Position numbers and translations under genes: made by a program. Below are positions 15,731 through 25,149 of a stretch of 64,000 bases of DNA, one piece after another (position 1 is the first letter of the stretch; every line of letters begins with the position of its first letter). The stretch lies in the NCBI GenBank assembly GCA_001603905.1, contig LVAE01000016.1, forward strand, positions 124,001 to 188,000, in the 5' to 3' direction. The stretch is from Fibrobacterales bacterium Fibro_02 (GTDB lineage Bacteria > Fibrobacterota > Fibrobacteria > Fibrobacterales > Fibrobacteraceae). The notes below the pieces were generated by a model. It was not told the origin of the DNA and ran no database searches. It was given only the letters and a program-made list of their open reading frames with translations.

Positions 15731-17101
15731 ATGAGTTACAATACCAAGATTCTTTGCATTGGCGCGGGCTATGTCGGTGGCCCCACTATGACCGTTATCG
15801 CCGACAAGTGCCCTGATGTCAAGGTGACCGTAGTCGATATCAACCAGGCCCGTATCGATGCCTGGAACAGCGACAATCTTCCGATTTTTGAACCCGGCCT
15901 CGACGATGTGGTGAAGCGCGCCCGTGGCCGTAACCTCTTCTTTAGCACCGATATCCCGGCTGCCATCAAGGAAGCGGACATTATCTTTGTCTCCGTGAAC
16001 ACCCCGACCAAGACTTTTGGCCACGGAGCAGGCAAGGCTTCTGACTTGCAGTACTGGGAAAAGACGGCTCGCAACATTCTCGAAATTGCCGACGAAGGCA
16101 AGATTATCGTGGAAAAGTCCACGCTGCCGGTGCGTACTGCCGCCGCCATGGAACGAATCCTGAATTCCAACGATAAGGGACTCCACTTCGAAGTGCTCTC
16201 TAACCCGGAATTCTTGGCCGAAGGTACCGCCATTAACGACCTTTTTGAACCGGACCGCGTGCTTATCGGCTCCCACCAGACCGAATCTGGTCTTGCTGCT
16301 TGCCAGAAGCTCGTGGACGTGTATGCACACTGGGTGCCGCGTGACCGCATCTTGACGACGAACCTCTGGAGCTCCGAACTTACGAAGCTCACGGCTAACG
16401 CCTTCCTTGCCCAGCGCATCAGCTCCATCAACTCGATTAGCGCCCTCTGCGAAAAGACCGGTGCTGATGTGGACGAAGTCGCCTACGTGATGGGTAAGGA
16501 CCGCCGTATCGGTCCGAAGTTCCTCAAGGCCTCTATCGGCTTTGGCGGTTCCTGCTTCAAGAAAGATATTTTGAACCTCGTGTACCTGTGCGGTTACTAT
16601 GGACTCCCCGAAGTGGCCGCCTACTGGGAAAGTGTCGTGAAGATCAACGAGTGGCAAACCCACCGCGTGGTGGACCGTATGCTCGAGACGATGTTCAACA
16701 CGATTGCGAGCAAGAAGATTGCTGTGTTCGGTTTCGCATTCAAGGCGAACACCGGTGATACCCGTGAAAGTCCCGCGAACCTCGTGGTCCGCGATTTGTT
16801 GAATGAACATGCGGTGCCGGTCGTGACCGACCCGAAGGCTATTCCTGATGCCAAGCGCGACCTCAAGGACGTGATTGACCAGGTGCAGTTCGAAGAAGAC
16901 CCGTACAAGGCCGCCGAAGGTGCTCATGCGGTGGTGGTTTGCACCGAATGGAAGTGCTTCGCCGAACTTGACTGGAAGCGCATTTACAAGGGAATGGCCA
17001 AGCCCGCCTTCGTGTTCGACGGACGCAACATTTTGGATGCCGACGCTCTCCGTAAGATTGGATTTGAAGTATCCAGTATCGGTAAGGGCAAGGCGGAGTA
17101 G
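15731..17101 (+). CDS. ugd: UDP-glucose 6-dehydrogenase
   Basis: This 456-residue cytosolic enzyme oxidises UDP-glucose to UDP-glucuronate with two NAD+. The N-terminal Rossmann motif is GAGYVGGPT (residues about 11-19). The catalytic cysteine sits in FGGSCFKKD near residue 275, with the conserved NPEFLAEG and [14 protein letters not shown] segments. [16 protein letters not shown] begins the C-terminal NAD/UDP-binding domain. The sequence style is that of the long animal/plant-like UGDH group rather than the short enterobacterial form. It opens the polysaccharide region and, with the next glycosyltransferase 6 bp away, starts the first operon; it supplies a glucuronic acid donor. Confidence 0.93.
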   Translation: MSYNTKILCIGAGYVGGPTMTVIADKCPDVKVTVVDINQARIDAWNSDNLPIFEPGLDDVVKRARGRNLFFSTDIPAAIKEADIIFVSVNTPTKTFGHGAGKASDLQYWEKTARNILEIADEGKIIVEKSTLPVRTAAAMERILNSNDKGLHFEVLSNPEFLAEGTAINDLFEPDRVLIGSHQTESGLAACQKLVDVYAHWVPRDRILTTNLWSSELTKLTANAFLAQRISSINSISALCEKTGADVDEVAYVMGKDRRIGPKFLKASIGFGGSCFKKDILNLVYLCGYYGLPEVAAYWESVVKINEWQTHRVVDRMLETMFNTIASKKIAVFGFAFKANTGDTRESPANLVVRDLLNEHAVPVVTDPKAIPDAKRDLKDVIDQVQFEEDPYKAAEGAHAVVVCTEWKCFAELDWKRIYKGMAKPAFVFDGRNILDADALRKIGFEVSSIGKGKAE

Positions 17102-17107
17102 TTTAAG

Positions 17108-18214
17108 TTGAAAGTCGCTGTTGTTGGCACTCGCGGAATTCCTGACATCATGGGCGGAATTGAAACCCATTGTCAGGAATTGTATCCACGCCTGGTGGAA
17201 CGCGGTGCTTCTGTCGTAATTTTTGCGCGAAAGGCCTATACACCCCAGAAAAAACCTTATTTCTATAAGGGCGTCGAGGTCGTTCCTGTCTATGCTCCCA
17301 AGATTTCGGGAGTGGAGACGTTTGTCCATACCTTCAGGTGCTTCCTCAAGGTGTTGGCCTGGAAACCCGATGTCGTTCATCTGCACGCCATCGGCCCCTC
17401 CTTTATTGCCCCGTTGTTCAGGCTCGCAGGCCTCAAGGTGGTCTATACCCATCATGGTCAGGACTACAACCGTGCCAAGTGGGGCAAGCTCGCCAAGGCA
17501 ATCCTTCGCCTGAGCGAATACGTGGGAACCAAGTTCTCGAATCGCGTTATCGTAATTTCGGATTTGCTGGAAGACTGGCTACAGAAAAAATACCATTGCA
17601 ACAAGACTGTCCGTATCAATAACGGTGTTACGTTGCAACCGGCCTTGTCCGAAGACAAAACAAAAAAATGGCTCAGCAAGTATGGGCTCGAAGGCAAACG
17701 TTATATTTTTGCCTTGGGCCGATTTGTTAAGGAAAAGGGCTTCCATGACTTGATCGCTGCCTACAAGAAAGCGAGTCTGGTTGATGTGAAACTTGTGATT
17801 GCCGGATCGGCGGATTTTCAGTCGGAGTATGCGACCAAGATGAAACGTGACGCCGAGGAAGTCGGTGCGATTCTTCCGGGCTTTATTCACGGCGAAGAAC
17901 TGCAGGTCCTTTTTGAAAATGCGTCTCTGTTCGTGATTCCGAGCTACCATGAAGGTCTTCCGATTGCGTTGCTCGAGGCTCTCGGCTACAACAGGAACGT
18001 TGTGGCGAGCGATATCCCTGCGAATATGGAAGTCCCGCTTCCTGAAGAGTGCTTCTATGAATTGGGCGATGTCGACGAACTTGCCGACAAGATGACCCTG
18101 TTTATGGAAAGCCCCGTGCAAAGGGATTTCAGACATATCGTCGAATACCATTACGATTGGGACAAGATTGCGGACCAGACGATGGACGTGTACAAGAGCC
18201 TCGTCAGGAAATAG
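17108..18214 (+). CDS. Glycosyltransferase family 4
   Basis: This 368-residue GT-B enzyme has a Gly-rich N-terminus (GTRGIPDIMGGIETH), a central YIFALGRFVKEKGF and the GT4 nucleotide-sugar motif PSYHEGLPIALLEAL with its E-x7-E pair. It retains the anomeric configuration of the donor; donor and acceptor are not predictable. The start codon is TTG at 17108, 6 bp after ugd and preceded by GGCGGAG about 10 nt upstream. The close link to ugd makes a uronic-acid or hexosyl transferase for the surface glycan plausible. Confidence 0.88.
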   Translation: MKVAVVGTRGIPDIMGGIETHCQELYPRLVERGASVVIFARKAYTPQKKPYFYKGVEVVPVYAPKISGVETFVHTFRCFLKVLAWKPDVVHLHAIGPSFIAPLFRLAGLKVVYTHHGQDYNRAKWGKLAKAILRLSEYVGTKFSNRVIVISDLLEDWLQKKYHCNKTVRINNGVTLQPALSEDKTKKWLSKYGLEGKRYIFALGRFVKEKGFHDLIAAYKKASLVDVKLVIAGSADFQSEYATKMKRDAEEVGAILPGFIHGEELQVLFENASLFVIPSYHEGLPIALLEALGYNRNVVASDIPANMEVPLPEECFYELGDVDELADKMTLFMESPVQRDFRHIVEYHYDWDKIADQTMDVYKSLVRK

Positions 18215-18231
18215 TAGACAGGCTTTTGGTT

Positions 18232-19236
18232 ATGAATCGGTTTGAATCGCTTGACTGCTTAAGGGCCCTTGCGGTAATCGGTATCGTAATTTGTCATATC
18301 CTTGGAAATATTGACTTTGGTCTGCCTGAAAATTTCTTCTTCCAGACATTTCTGCCGTTTGGCGCGGATTATGTTTTTCTGTTCATGATGCTTAGCGCAT
18401 TTTCGATGTGCTGTGCCTATTACCAGAAATTCAAGGACCGTCAGGTTGATTTAAATACTTTCTATAAAAGGCGCTATCTTCGCATTTGGCCTTTTTTTGC
18501 CTTGATGGTCTTGATTGATGTTGCCTTGGGCTTTTCAAAGGAATCTCTTATCGAGGCCTTTGCGGATTTGACGCTCTTTTTTGGCTTCTTGCCGAATCCG
18601 GATATCCATGTGATTGGGGTAGGGTGGTTCCTTGGACTGATCTTTGCGTTTTACGCTATCTTCCCATTTTTCGTATTCCTGATTGACAATAAGATCAGGG
18701 CTTGGATCGTTCTTGTGTTGTCGATTGCGATGACGATATTTGCGTCGTCGTATTTCTCTAGGCCCGAATTGGTGGTGCGCGCTGTAGGAAAATGGAGCTT
18801 CCTTTATTGTATGCCCATGTTTGTGGGCGGTGGCCTCATCTATCTTTATATCGATAAGATAAAGAAAATTCCTGTGTTGTGGGCGCTTTCGATTGCCGTA
18901 TTGGCGACGGTGCTGTTTTTTGCATTGGATTCCTATCATTTCGTGGCCAAGATGCTTTTGTTTGTGTCATGGTTGATTTTTGCCATTGCGGACAGCGTGC
19001 GTTCGACCCAGTGGACCCTGATGCGAAACAAGTTTTTCGCATTCTTGAGCGGAGTCTCGATGGAAGTCTATCTGTGTCATATGATGTTCTTTAGGGCTAT
19101 CGAGAAAACTCATGTTCTGGATTTCGTTCCTTCGGGAATTCTTCGTTTCTTGGTGTGCCTGGTGTTGACTTTGGCCGGTGCGATTGCGTTTTCTGTCTTG
19201 GTCAAGAAAACGATTTTCCGTGATATTCATCGATAA
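18232..19236 (+). CDS. Acyltransferase family 3 (OafA/YrhL-like)
   Basis: This 334-residue protein has about ten membrane helices and the AT3 start pattern SLDCLRALAVIGIVICH, in which the histidine is the proposed catalytic residue, and a later RRYLRIWP segment. AT3 proteins move acetyl or other acyl groups across the inner membrane onto surface glycans. The start at 18232 gives the family N-terminus; the frame is open upstream inside the preceding gene. It is followed after 15 bp by the SGNH lipoprotein and beta-barrel genes, forming the first copy of a module repeated at 35.7-38 kb. Confidence 0.85.
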   Translation: MNRFESLDCLRALAVIGIVICHILGNIDFGLPENFFFQTFLPFGADYVFLFMMLSAFSMCCAYYQKFKDRQVDLNTFYKRRYLRIWPFFALMVLIDVALGFSKESLIEAFADLTLFFGFLPNPDIHVIGVGWFLGLIFAFYAIFPFFVFLIDNKIRAWIVLVLSIAMTIFASSYFSRPELVVRAVGKWSFLYCMPMFVGGGLIYLYIDKIKKIPVLWALSIAVLATVLFFALDSYHFVAKMLLFVSWLIFAIADSVRSTQWTLMRNKFFAFLSGVSMEVYLCHMMFFRAIEKTHVLDFVPSGILRFLVCLVLTLAGAIAFSVLVKKTIFRDIHR

Positions 19237-19251
19237 CGGTTTTCTCTTGAG

Positions 19252-19851
19252 ATGAAACGGCTCCTGCTGTCATTTCTTTTTGTAATCGCCTTCGGTAGCT
19301 GTGCCTTCGAAGAAGGTGAAGATGAACTGTGCTTTGTGGGGGATTCCATTACCTATCTATGGGATCTCGAGTACTATTTCCCGAACTACATTGTGAGTAA
19401 GCATGCGGTTAGCGGTGCCGGGCTGAAACAGATGGATTCCTGGGATGTCTCCGATTGCAAGGGCCGCACGACAATCCTCTTGATTGGTACCAACGATATC
19501 GGCTATTGGAAATCGACTGCCGATGGTATTGAACACTTGCGTGAAGAATACAAGGACAGGTTTATCAAGAGTGCGAAAAGGATTGAGGCGAGTCCGCTGA
19601 TTGTTCTGTCCATTTTGCCGAGAAATGCCTGGGGAGAACAGGATCCGGCCGTAAACGAGAATATCGAAATTCAAAATGAAATCCTTAAGCGTGCTCTGAA
19701 AACAGAAATTCCCGGAAGCCGGTTTGTCGATGTCTTTGACATGTTCTTGGATAGTGGCTTTGAAATTCGCGAGGACCTGTTTAAGGACGGCTTGCATCCA
19801 AACGATGAGGGCTACGAAATCTTGTCGCAAAAAATACAGGGGGTCTTATGA
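19252..19851 (+). CDS. SGNH/GDSL hydrolase-like lipoprotein (module copy 1)
   Basis: This 199-residue protein has a lipoprotein signal (FGSC) and is nearly all one SGNH domain. Block I is VGDSIT with Ser32, block III is IGTND, and block V is DGLHPN with Asp179 and His182, so the full Ser-Asp-His set is present. Secreted SGNH proteins act as O-acyl esterases or as the acyl-transferring partner of AT3 or MBOAT proteins. It shares WDLEYYFP and PLIVLSILPRN-type segments with the paralogue at 35764-36348. Its stop overlaps the start of the beta-barrel gene (ATGA), and the AT3 gene is just upstream. Confidence 0.85.
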   Translation: MKRLLLSFLFVIAFGSCAFEEGEDELCFVGDSITYLWDLEYYFPNYIVSKHAVSGAGLKQMDSWDVSDCKGRTTILLIGTNDIGYWKSTADGIEHLREEYKDRFIKSAKRIEASPLIVLSILPRNAWGEQDPAVNENIEIQNEILKRALKTEIPGSRFVDVFDMFLDSGFEIREDLFKDGLHPNDEGYEILSQKIQGVL

Positions 19852-20447
19852 GAAAGGTTCTTTGGATTGCGTTGTTGCTTTGCTGTGTGAATTTGTCTGC
19901 AAACGAATCGTTCTCCTACTTATTGGGAATGAGAAACAACCACTATGTTTTTGTCGGGGTGGAGTATGCCTCGCGTTTTGGAATAGCGGTCGAAAATTCG
20001 GTGTTTACGCAGGGAATGGAAAAGCAGTATGTCCGCGTGGAGCCTTTTTATCGCTGGAATCTGGGCGAGGGACTTGTAGGGAACTATGCCTTGTATGCGG
20101 GTATGCGCTATGACCAAGACTATTATGATGTCGGGGCACGTCTGGATGTCCTCTGGCAAAGTTACCGCTACCTGCAGGTAGGGGGAACTTTGATGCCCTT
20201 TTATGATAGTTCCTTGAAGGGTTTGGTCGGATACCAGGCTTATGTGCAGAGTTTTCTGCTGAAAGAAATCGGCGTGTTTGTCGGTGCGAAAAACCTTCCT
20301 GATTTTAGGAATGTGGAGCGCCGTTACATGGCTGGCCTGGAGATTGAATCGGGTAACTTGATCGTTCGCCCGGAATTGTCGTTTCCGATGAATGGGGGAA
20401 CGCATCTGTCTCGGGTGTCGCTATTTTTTGTTTACAGGAGCCTCTGA
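19848..20447 (+). CDS. Small outer-membrane beta-barrel-like protein (module copy 1)
   Basis: This 199-residue protein has a signal peptide (residues 1-18) and a string of alternating aromatic/hydrophobic strands (GMRNNHYVFVGVEY, YALYAGMRYDQDYYD, VGVFVGA-type), as in small 8- to 10-stranded outer-membrane barrels. It ends in an aromatic-rich strand with SLFFVYRSL. I do not recognise a named family. The protein at 36345-36941 is a clear paralogue (both contain RNVERR after a PDF or PDY). In both places it overlaps an SGNH lipoprotein gene by 4 bp, so the two products probably act together. Confidence 0.75.
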   Translation: MRKVLWIALLLCCVNLSANESFSYLLGMRNNHYVFVGVEYASRFGIAVENSVFTQGMEKQYVRVEPFYRWNLGEGLVGNYALYAGMRYDQDYYDVGARLDVLWQSYRYLQVGGTLMPFYDSSLKGLVGYQAYVQSFLLKEIGVFVGAKNLPDFRNVERRYMAGLEIESGNLIVRPELSFPMNGGTHLSRVSLFFVYRSL

Positions 20448-20486
20448 AAGTCCTGTTAAAAGCTGGCGAAAAACAAGGCGGGGAAG

Positions 20487-20514
20487 TTGGTGGACAGGCT
20501 TAAATTGCTATAAT
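20487..20514 (+). promoter_or_regulatory. Promoter before the radical SAM gene
   Basis: TTGGTG (20487-20492) and TATAAT (20509-20514) are 16 bp apart, a sigma70-like pair. The 113-bp gap before 20560 suggests a new transcript with its own leader and an AAGGAGG-like site at about 20538. Confidence 0.5.
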
Positions 20515-20559
20515 TATAGGTGTTGTTTTTGGGTTGAAAAGGAGGCTTGTTGAGGTTTT

Positions 20560-21654
20560 ATGTCTTGCTCGAATTGTAGCCATTGTAATTCTAAGATTCA
20601 GATGCCGACAGACGTGTCGGTGATTACAACTTACCGTTGCCAGATGCGCTGCAAGATGTGCAACATCTGGAAGAACCCGACCAAGAAAAGTGAAGAAATT
20701 CAGGCGAAGGATCTGGAAATCCTTCCGCAACTCAAGTTTGCAAATGTGACCGGCGGCGAACCCTTTATCCGCCAGGACCTGGAAGACATCGTGGAAGTGC
20801 TGTTCACCAAGGCCCCCCGTATCGTGATCAGTACGAGCGGCTGGTGGGTGGACCGCGTTATCAAGCTTGCAGAACGTTTTCCCAATATCGGCATCCGTGT
20901 GAGTATTGAAGGCCTTGAAGGCACCAATAACTTCTTGCGTGGACGCGACGACGGCTTTGAACGCGGCATGCGTACGCTGAAGACCCTGCATGAAATGGGC
21001 GTAAAGGATATCGGCTTTGGCCAGACGCTCAGCAATTGGAACAGCAACGACCTGATTCCGCTTTACGAACTCGCCCTCTCGATGAATTTTGAATTTGCGA
21101 CGGCGGCCTTCCACAACAGCTACTACTTCCATAAGGAAGACAACCAGATCAGCAACAAGGAAGAACTCTGCGACAATATCGGCAAGCTGGTGAACCGCCT
21201 GCTGAAGGAGAACCATCCGAAGTCCTGGTTCCGTGCCTTCTTCAACCTGGGCCTTATCAAGTACATCCAGGGCGGCAAGAGAATGCTCCCGTGCGAAGCG
21301 GGTTCCGTGAACTTCTTTACTGACCCGTGGGGCGAAGTTTACCCCTGCAACGGTCTGGAGCCGCGTTACTGGCAGGAAAGTATGGGCAATATCCACAACG
21401 CAAAGAACTTTGAGGAAATCTGGTTCAGCGAACAGGCGCAGAAGGTGCGCGAAAAGGTGCGTACCTGCCCCAAGAACTGCTGGATGGTGGGAACCGCCGC
21501 TCCGGTCATGAAAAAGTACATTGCGCATGTGGCCCCGTGGGTGCTTACGGCAAAGCTCAAGAGCCTGTTCGGCAAGGAAATTGACTGCTCCAAGTTCCCG
21601 ACGTTCGATGTCGGTCAGGACCCGCGTCAGGGTGACTTGAGAATCGAAGGATAG
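20560..21654 (+). CDS. Radical SAM/SPASM domain protein
   Basis: This 364-residue protein has the radical SAM cluster C27-x3-C31-x2-C34 (YRCQMRCKMC), a GGEP motif (VTGGEPFIRQD), and a C-terminal SPASM-like cysteine set (LPCEAGSVNFF, VYPCNG, RTCPKNCW) for auxiliary iron-sulfur clusters. There is also an N-terminal CSNCSHC motif (Cys3, 6, 9). SPASM enzymes modify peptides, proteins or sugars by radical chemistry. Here it stands alone between the barrel gene and glycosyltransferase genes, with no peptide substrate gene seen, so a sugar or lipid-linked glycan substrate is possible. The next gene begins 10 bp downstream. Confidence 0.88.
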   Translation: MSCSNCSHCNSKIQMPTDVSVITTYRCQMRCKMCNIWKNPTKKSEEIQAKDLEILPQLKFANVTGGEPFIRQDLEDIVEVLFTKAPRIVISTSGWWVDRVIKLAERFPNIGIRVSIEGLEGTNNFLRGRDDGFERGMRTLKTLHEMGVKDIGFGQTLSNWNSNDLIPLYELALSMNFEFATAAFHNSYYFHKEDNQISNKEELCDNIGKLVNRLLKENHPKSWFRAFFNLGLIKYIQGGKRMLPCEAGSVNFFTDPWGEVYPCNGLEPRYWQESMGNIHNAKNFEEIWFSEQAQKVREKVRTCPKNCWMVGTAAPVMKKYIAHVAPWVLTAKLKSLFGKEIDCSKFPTFDVGQDPRQGDLRIEG

Positions 21655-21664
21655 TGAGCGCGCG

Positions 21665-22843
21665 ATGCGGATTCTGCTAGCAAACAAGTTTTACTACCGT
21701 CGTGGTGGTGATTGCGTCTATTCTATAGAACTTGAAAACCTGCTTAAGGCTGCGGGACACGAAGTCGCCTTCTTTGCGATGGTTTACCCCGAAAACTTGG
21801 ATAGCCCGTGGAAAAGCTACTGGCCTAGCGAAGTCGCCTTTTCTCCGAAGAAGCCTGCCGCATTCTTCAAGGCGTTCAAGCGCCCGTTTGGTGATGCGGA
21901 AACCGTAAAGAAGTTTACCGCGCTGCTCGACAGCTTCAAACCCGATGTGCTGCACTTGAACAACATCCATACGCAGCTTTCGCCGGTGATGGCTGAAATT
22001 GCGCATGCGCGCGGCATCAAGGTGGTGTGGACGCTGCACGACTACAAGCTGGTTTGCCCCGCCTACACGTGCCTGTGCAACGGTAAAATCTGCGAAGACT
22101 GCATAGGCGGTGACAAGCGGAACTGCACGGCGAAAAAATGCCTCAAGAACAACTGGCTTGCAAGCAAGATTGCCGAGAAAGAAGCCGTGGCGTGGGACCG
22201 AGAGCGTCTGGAACGCTGCGTGGACAAGTTTATCTGCCCGAGCCATTTTATGAAACAGAAAATGGAACAGGGCGGCTTTGATGCTTCGAAGCTGGTTGCT
22301 CTTCATAATTTTGTCGATGAATCGAAATTTGCGCATGGACCGGTGGAACGCGAAAATTCCTACTGTTTCGTGGGGCGCCTCTCCAACGAGAAGGGCGCTG
22401 AAACCCTGTTGCGAGTAGCATCCAAAATAGAGGCTCCCCTCTACGTGCTTGGAACAGGTCCGCTTGAGGCCAATCTCAAGGCAAAGTATGCTTCGGCAAA
22501 GCAGATCCAATTTAGGGGGCACTGCGACTGGGATACATGCAAGTCTGTGTTGCTCAAGTCCAAGTTCAGCGTGGTGCCGAGCGAATGGTACGAAAACAAC
22601 CCGTTCTCGGTGATTGAACCGCTCTGCCTTGGTACTCCCGTGCTGGGTGCGAACGTCGGTGGAATTCCCGAACTGATCGAACCGGAAAAGACCGGCGAAC
22701 TTTTTGAGATGGGCAATGCCGAAGACCTTGAAGCGAAGCTCCGCAAGATGCTCGCTGGGGACTATTCCTTTGACGTGGAACCTCTCCGTAAGCATTTCTC
22801 CAAGGACAATTACTTGGTGCAAATGATGTCTGTCTACAGGTAG
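21665..22843 (+). CDS. Glycosyltransferase family 4
   Basis: This 392-residue GT-B protein has N-terminal MRILLANKFYYRRGG and a C-terminal GT4 domain with YCFVGRLSNEKGAETLLRVA, PSEWYENNPFSVIEPL and GGIPELI. A cysteine-rich insertion at about 130-160 (CPAYTCLCNGKICEDC and CTAKKC) could bind a metal and is typical of a subgroup found in capsule and exopolysaccharide loci. It lies between the radical SAM gene (10 bp) and a GT2 gene (5 bp). The donor sugar is unknown. Confidence 0.88.
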   Translation: MRILLANKFYYRRGGDCVYSIELENLLKAAGHEVAFFAMVYPENLDSPWKSYWPSEVAFSPKKPAAFFKAFKRPFGDAETVKKFTALLDSFKPDVLHLNNIHTQLSPVMAEIAHARGIKVVWTLHDYKLVCPAYTCLCNGKICEDCIGGDKRNCTAKKCLKNNWLASKIAEKEAVAWDRERLERCVDKFICPSHFMKQKMEQGGFDASKLVALHNFVDESKFAHGPVERENSYCFVGRLSNEKGAETLLRVASKIEAPLYVLGTGPLEANLKAKYASAKQIQFRGHCDWDTCKSVLLKSKFSVVPSEWYENNPFSVIEPLCLGTPVLGANVGGIPELIEPEKTGELFEMGNAEDLEAKLRKMLAGDYSFDVEPLRKHFSKDNYLVQMMSVYR

Positions 22844-22848
22844 CGCGC

Positions 22849-23832
22849 ATGCCGCAAGAACAGCCGCTGATTTCCGTTATTGTTCCTGTCTATAAGGTCG
22901 AGGCGTACTTGGACCCGTGTGTCGAAAGTATCGTAAACCAGACCTATCGGAACTTGGAAATCATCCTGGTTGACGACGGCTCTCCTGACCGCTGTCCCGA
23001 AATGTGTGATGCATGGGCTGCGAAGGATTCGCGAATCAAGGTCGTTCATAAGAAGAACGGCGGTGCTTCCGATGCGCGAAATGCGGGATTGGACGTGTTC
23101 TTGGGAGACTATGTCACCTTTGTGGATGCCGATGACCTTGTCGCTTCTGATATGGTCGAAGTCTTGTTTAAGGGATGTGTCGACAATGGTGCGGATGTTT
23201 CTATGTGCGCCCTGCAGAATTTCTCGGAGAACGCCCCCTGTTTAGATGGACGAAATTCTTCGGCCGAAAAGATTCTTTCTGGCGAGTTTGTCTGTACTCA
23301 ATTTTTCTGCTGTTACGGTCCTAATCCTGTTTCGAAACTTTTTAAACGTTCCGTTGTGAAAGAATCTCGATTTATCTTGGGCCGTAAAATGGGTGAAGAT
23401 GCTGCCTTTACGTATCCAATTCTGTATGCCCAGGAGAGGATTTGCTTTGTGCAGCGGTATATGTATTTTTATAGGAGTAATCCATCCAGTGCTACCGGAA
23501 CATACAGCCTGAACCAACTTGACGAATTGAAGACCTTGCAAGAAATGCTGTCGTTCTACGAAGAAAAAAAGGAAAGCAAAATCTACAATGCGATGGCCCT
23601 TGAGTATTTTGCCCGGATTCTTGCGCACGAAAGCAAAATGAAAAAATCCGGCATACAGGATGCTTGTGCCCAAGAAAGATTGCGCCAGGAAAAAATGGCC
23701 TTGATGAAAAAAGGTGGGCTGACCCTCGCAAACAGGCTTCTGTTTTGTTTCGGGAATCGTTTTTCCGGTGTGTTCCGGAAACTGTTCTTTCAGAACCAGG
23801 CGCGTTGCAAAAGAATGTATGGAGGCTGCTAG
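22849..23832 (+). CDS. Glycosyltransferase family 2
   Basis: This 327-residue GT-A enzyme shows the family start SVIVPVYKVEAYLDPCVES, the LVDDGSPD motif and the metal-binding FVDADDLV (DxD) motif. It is a cytosolic inverting transferase that adds sugars to a lipid-linked repeat unit. Upstream and downstream genes are a GT4 gene and a Wzy-like gene; its stop (TAG) abuts the next ATG. No membrane helix is apparent, and the C-terminus is basic. Confidence 0.9.
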   Translation: MPQEQPLISVIVPVYKVEAYLDPCVESIVNQTYRNLEIILVDDGSPDRCPEMCDAWAAKDSRIKVVHKKNGGASDARNAGLDVFLGDYVTFVDADDLVASDMVEVLFKGCVDNGADVSMCALQNFSENAPCLDGRNSSAEKILSGEFVCTQFFCCYGPNPVSKLFKRSVVKESRFILGRKMGEDAAFTYPILYAQERICFVQRYMYFYRSNPSSATGTYSLNQLDELKTLQEMLSFYEEKKESKIYNAMALEYFARILAHESKMKKSGIQDACAQERLRQEKMALMKKGGLTLANRLLFCFGNRFSGVFRKLFFQNQARCKRMYGGC

Positions 23833-25149
23833 ATGACTTATGCCGTCATGCTATCCTGTTTTTTTTTGATCTATGTGTTTTTCACGACGCAAGATGCGAA
23901 TGTCAAGCTCTTGACTCTTTTGGGAAGCTTGGTCATTTTTTCGGGAGGAATGTACTTTACCCTTACTCCGGTCGTTGCTCCGATGCATATCCCGTTGTAT
24001 GGCTTTCTTGCTTATGCGCTTATCCTTAAGAAAAGCCAGTTTTCCGAGGAATTGTCTGCGTTCCCCCTGAAAATGGGACTTTCGCTCCTTTTCGTTACTT
24101 TCTTGCTGTCCGGTTTCTTTGGCTCCGAAGGCGGTATCCATGGAATGTTTACGGCGACACGCTTGTTTTTGGATTCCTATGGATTTATTTTGGCTGCTTA
24201 CTTGATTGCGTACCAGTGTGATTACGAGAGCATTACGGATAAGCTTTACTGGCCGATTCTTATCTTTTGCGCCTTTGGCTTTATCGAAGCGGCAATGAGA
24301 TATAATTATATATACGCAATGCTTATGGATTCGTTCCCGGAATATTCGGGCCTTTTGGAAAAAGGTAGCCCGGATATGAATTTCCATGATTCCTGGCGTA
24401 TAAGGACTTCCGTTACAACGTGCCATCCGACTACATTGGGAGCCTTGTTGACGATGCTCTTTATTTTGTACCTTCCCAGGGTGAAGGAAAGAGTGTACAA
24501 GATTTATTTCTTGATGGCGGTTCTTGCTTTAGCCATTTACTTATCCGGATCGCGTTCGGCGTGGGTTTGTACCGCCATGTACCTGGTTTATTATGTCATA
24601 AAGTCTCAATCGGCGCTGGTAAAGATGTTCTTCTTCTTTTTCTTGCTGGTGGGGATTGGCTATGTTGGGCATTCCTTTGTTGAATCGTTCTCTGCGGATG
24701 ATCGAGGGAGCTCCTTGGACATGCGACAGCGAAACCTGCTTGTTTGCTTGGTCTCGTTTGCGGGTAGCCCTATTGTGGGGCATGGATTCAATTACATGTC
24801 GAATATTGTTGATCGATACGACGATGGATCTGCAGTTGATGGCGTTATGGAATCCATTTTCTTTAATTTGATGGTGGAACAGGGCGCGTTAGGATTACTA
24901 GCTTATTTCGGCTTTGTGGGACTTTGCCTTTTGATTTTCCATAGATTGAAAAACTATGACTCGACGATTGCCGAAATCGGCTCGGGAATAACGGTGATGA
25001 TTACCATCTTTTCGCTGATGTCGGGGACTCTTGGCAACCTTCATTCGATGTCGTATCTTTTTGTGGGTGCTTGTCTAGGAATGTTGTGCGCGAAAAAAGA
25101 GGAAACGGAACAAAATGTTGAAGAAAGTGCTGCTGAAGATTCTGTTTAG
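23833..25149 (+). CDS. O-antigen/exopolysaccharide polymerase-like membrane protein (Wzy type)
   Basis: This 438-residue protein has about eleven membrane helices with a large loop near GHGFNYMSNIVDRYDDGS, the usual layout of O-antigen polymerase or ligase (Wzy_C) proteins. Sequence conservation in this family is low, so the call rests on topology, the GSRSAW segment, and position between glycosyltransferase, TagF-like and Wzx-like genes. It would polymerise lipid-linked repeat units in the periplasm. It starts directly at the stop of the preceding GT2 gene and overlaps the next gene by 35 bp. Confidence 0.75.
   Translation: MTYAVMLSCFFLIYVFFTTQDANVKLLTLLGSLVIFSGGMYFTLTPVVAPMHIPLYGFLAYALILKKSQFSEELSAFPLKMGLSLLFVTFLLSGFFGSEGGIHGMFTATRLFLDSYGFILAAYLIAYQCDYESITDKLYWPILIFCAFGFIEAAMRYNYIYAMLMDSFPEYSGLLEKGSPDMNFHDSWRIRTSVTTCHPTTLGALLTMLFILYLPRVKERVYKIYFLMAVLALAIYLSGSRSAWVCTAMYLVYYVIKSQSALVKMFFFFFLLVGIGYVGHSFVESFSADDRGSSLDMRQRNLLVCLVSFAGSPIVGHGFNYMSNIVDRYDDGSAVDGVMESIFFNLMVEQGALGLLAYFGFVGLCLLIFHRLKNYDSTIAEIGSGITVMITIFSLMSGTLGNLHSMSYLFVGACLGMLCAKKEETEQNVEESAAEDSV

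Noticed and set aside
15683-17455. 590-codon open frame on the minus strand
   Set aside because: It is antisense to ugd and the first GT4 gene and has no ribosome-binding site or family motif.
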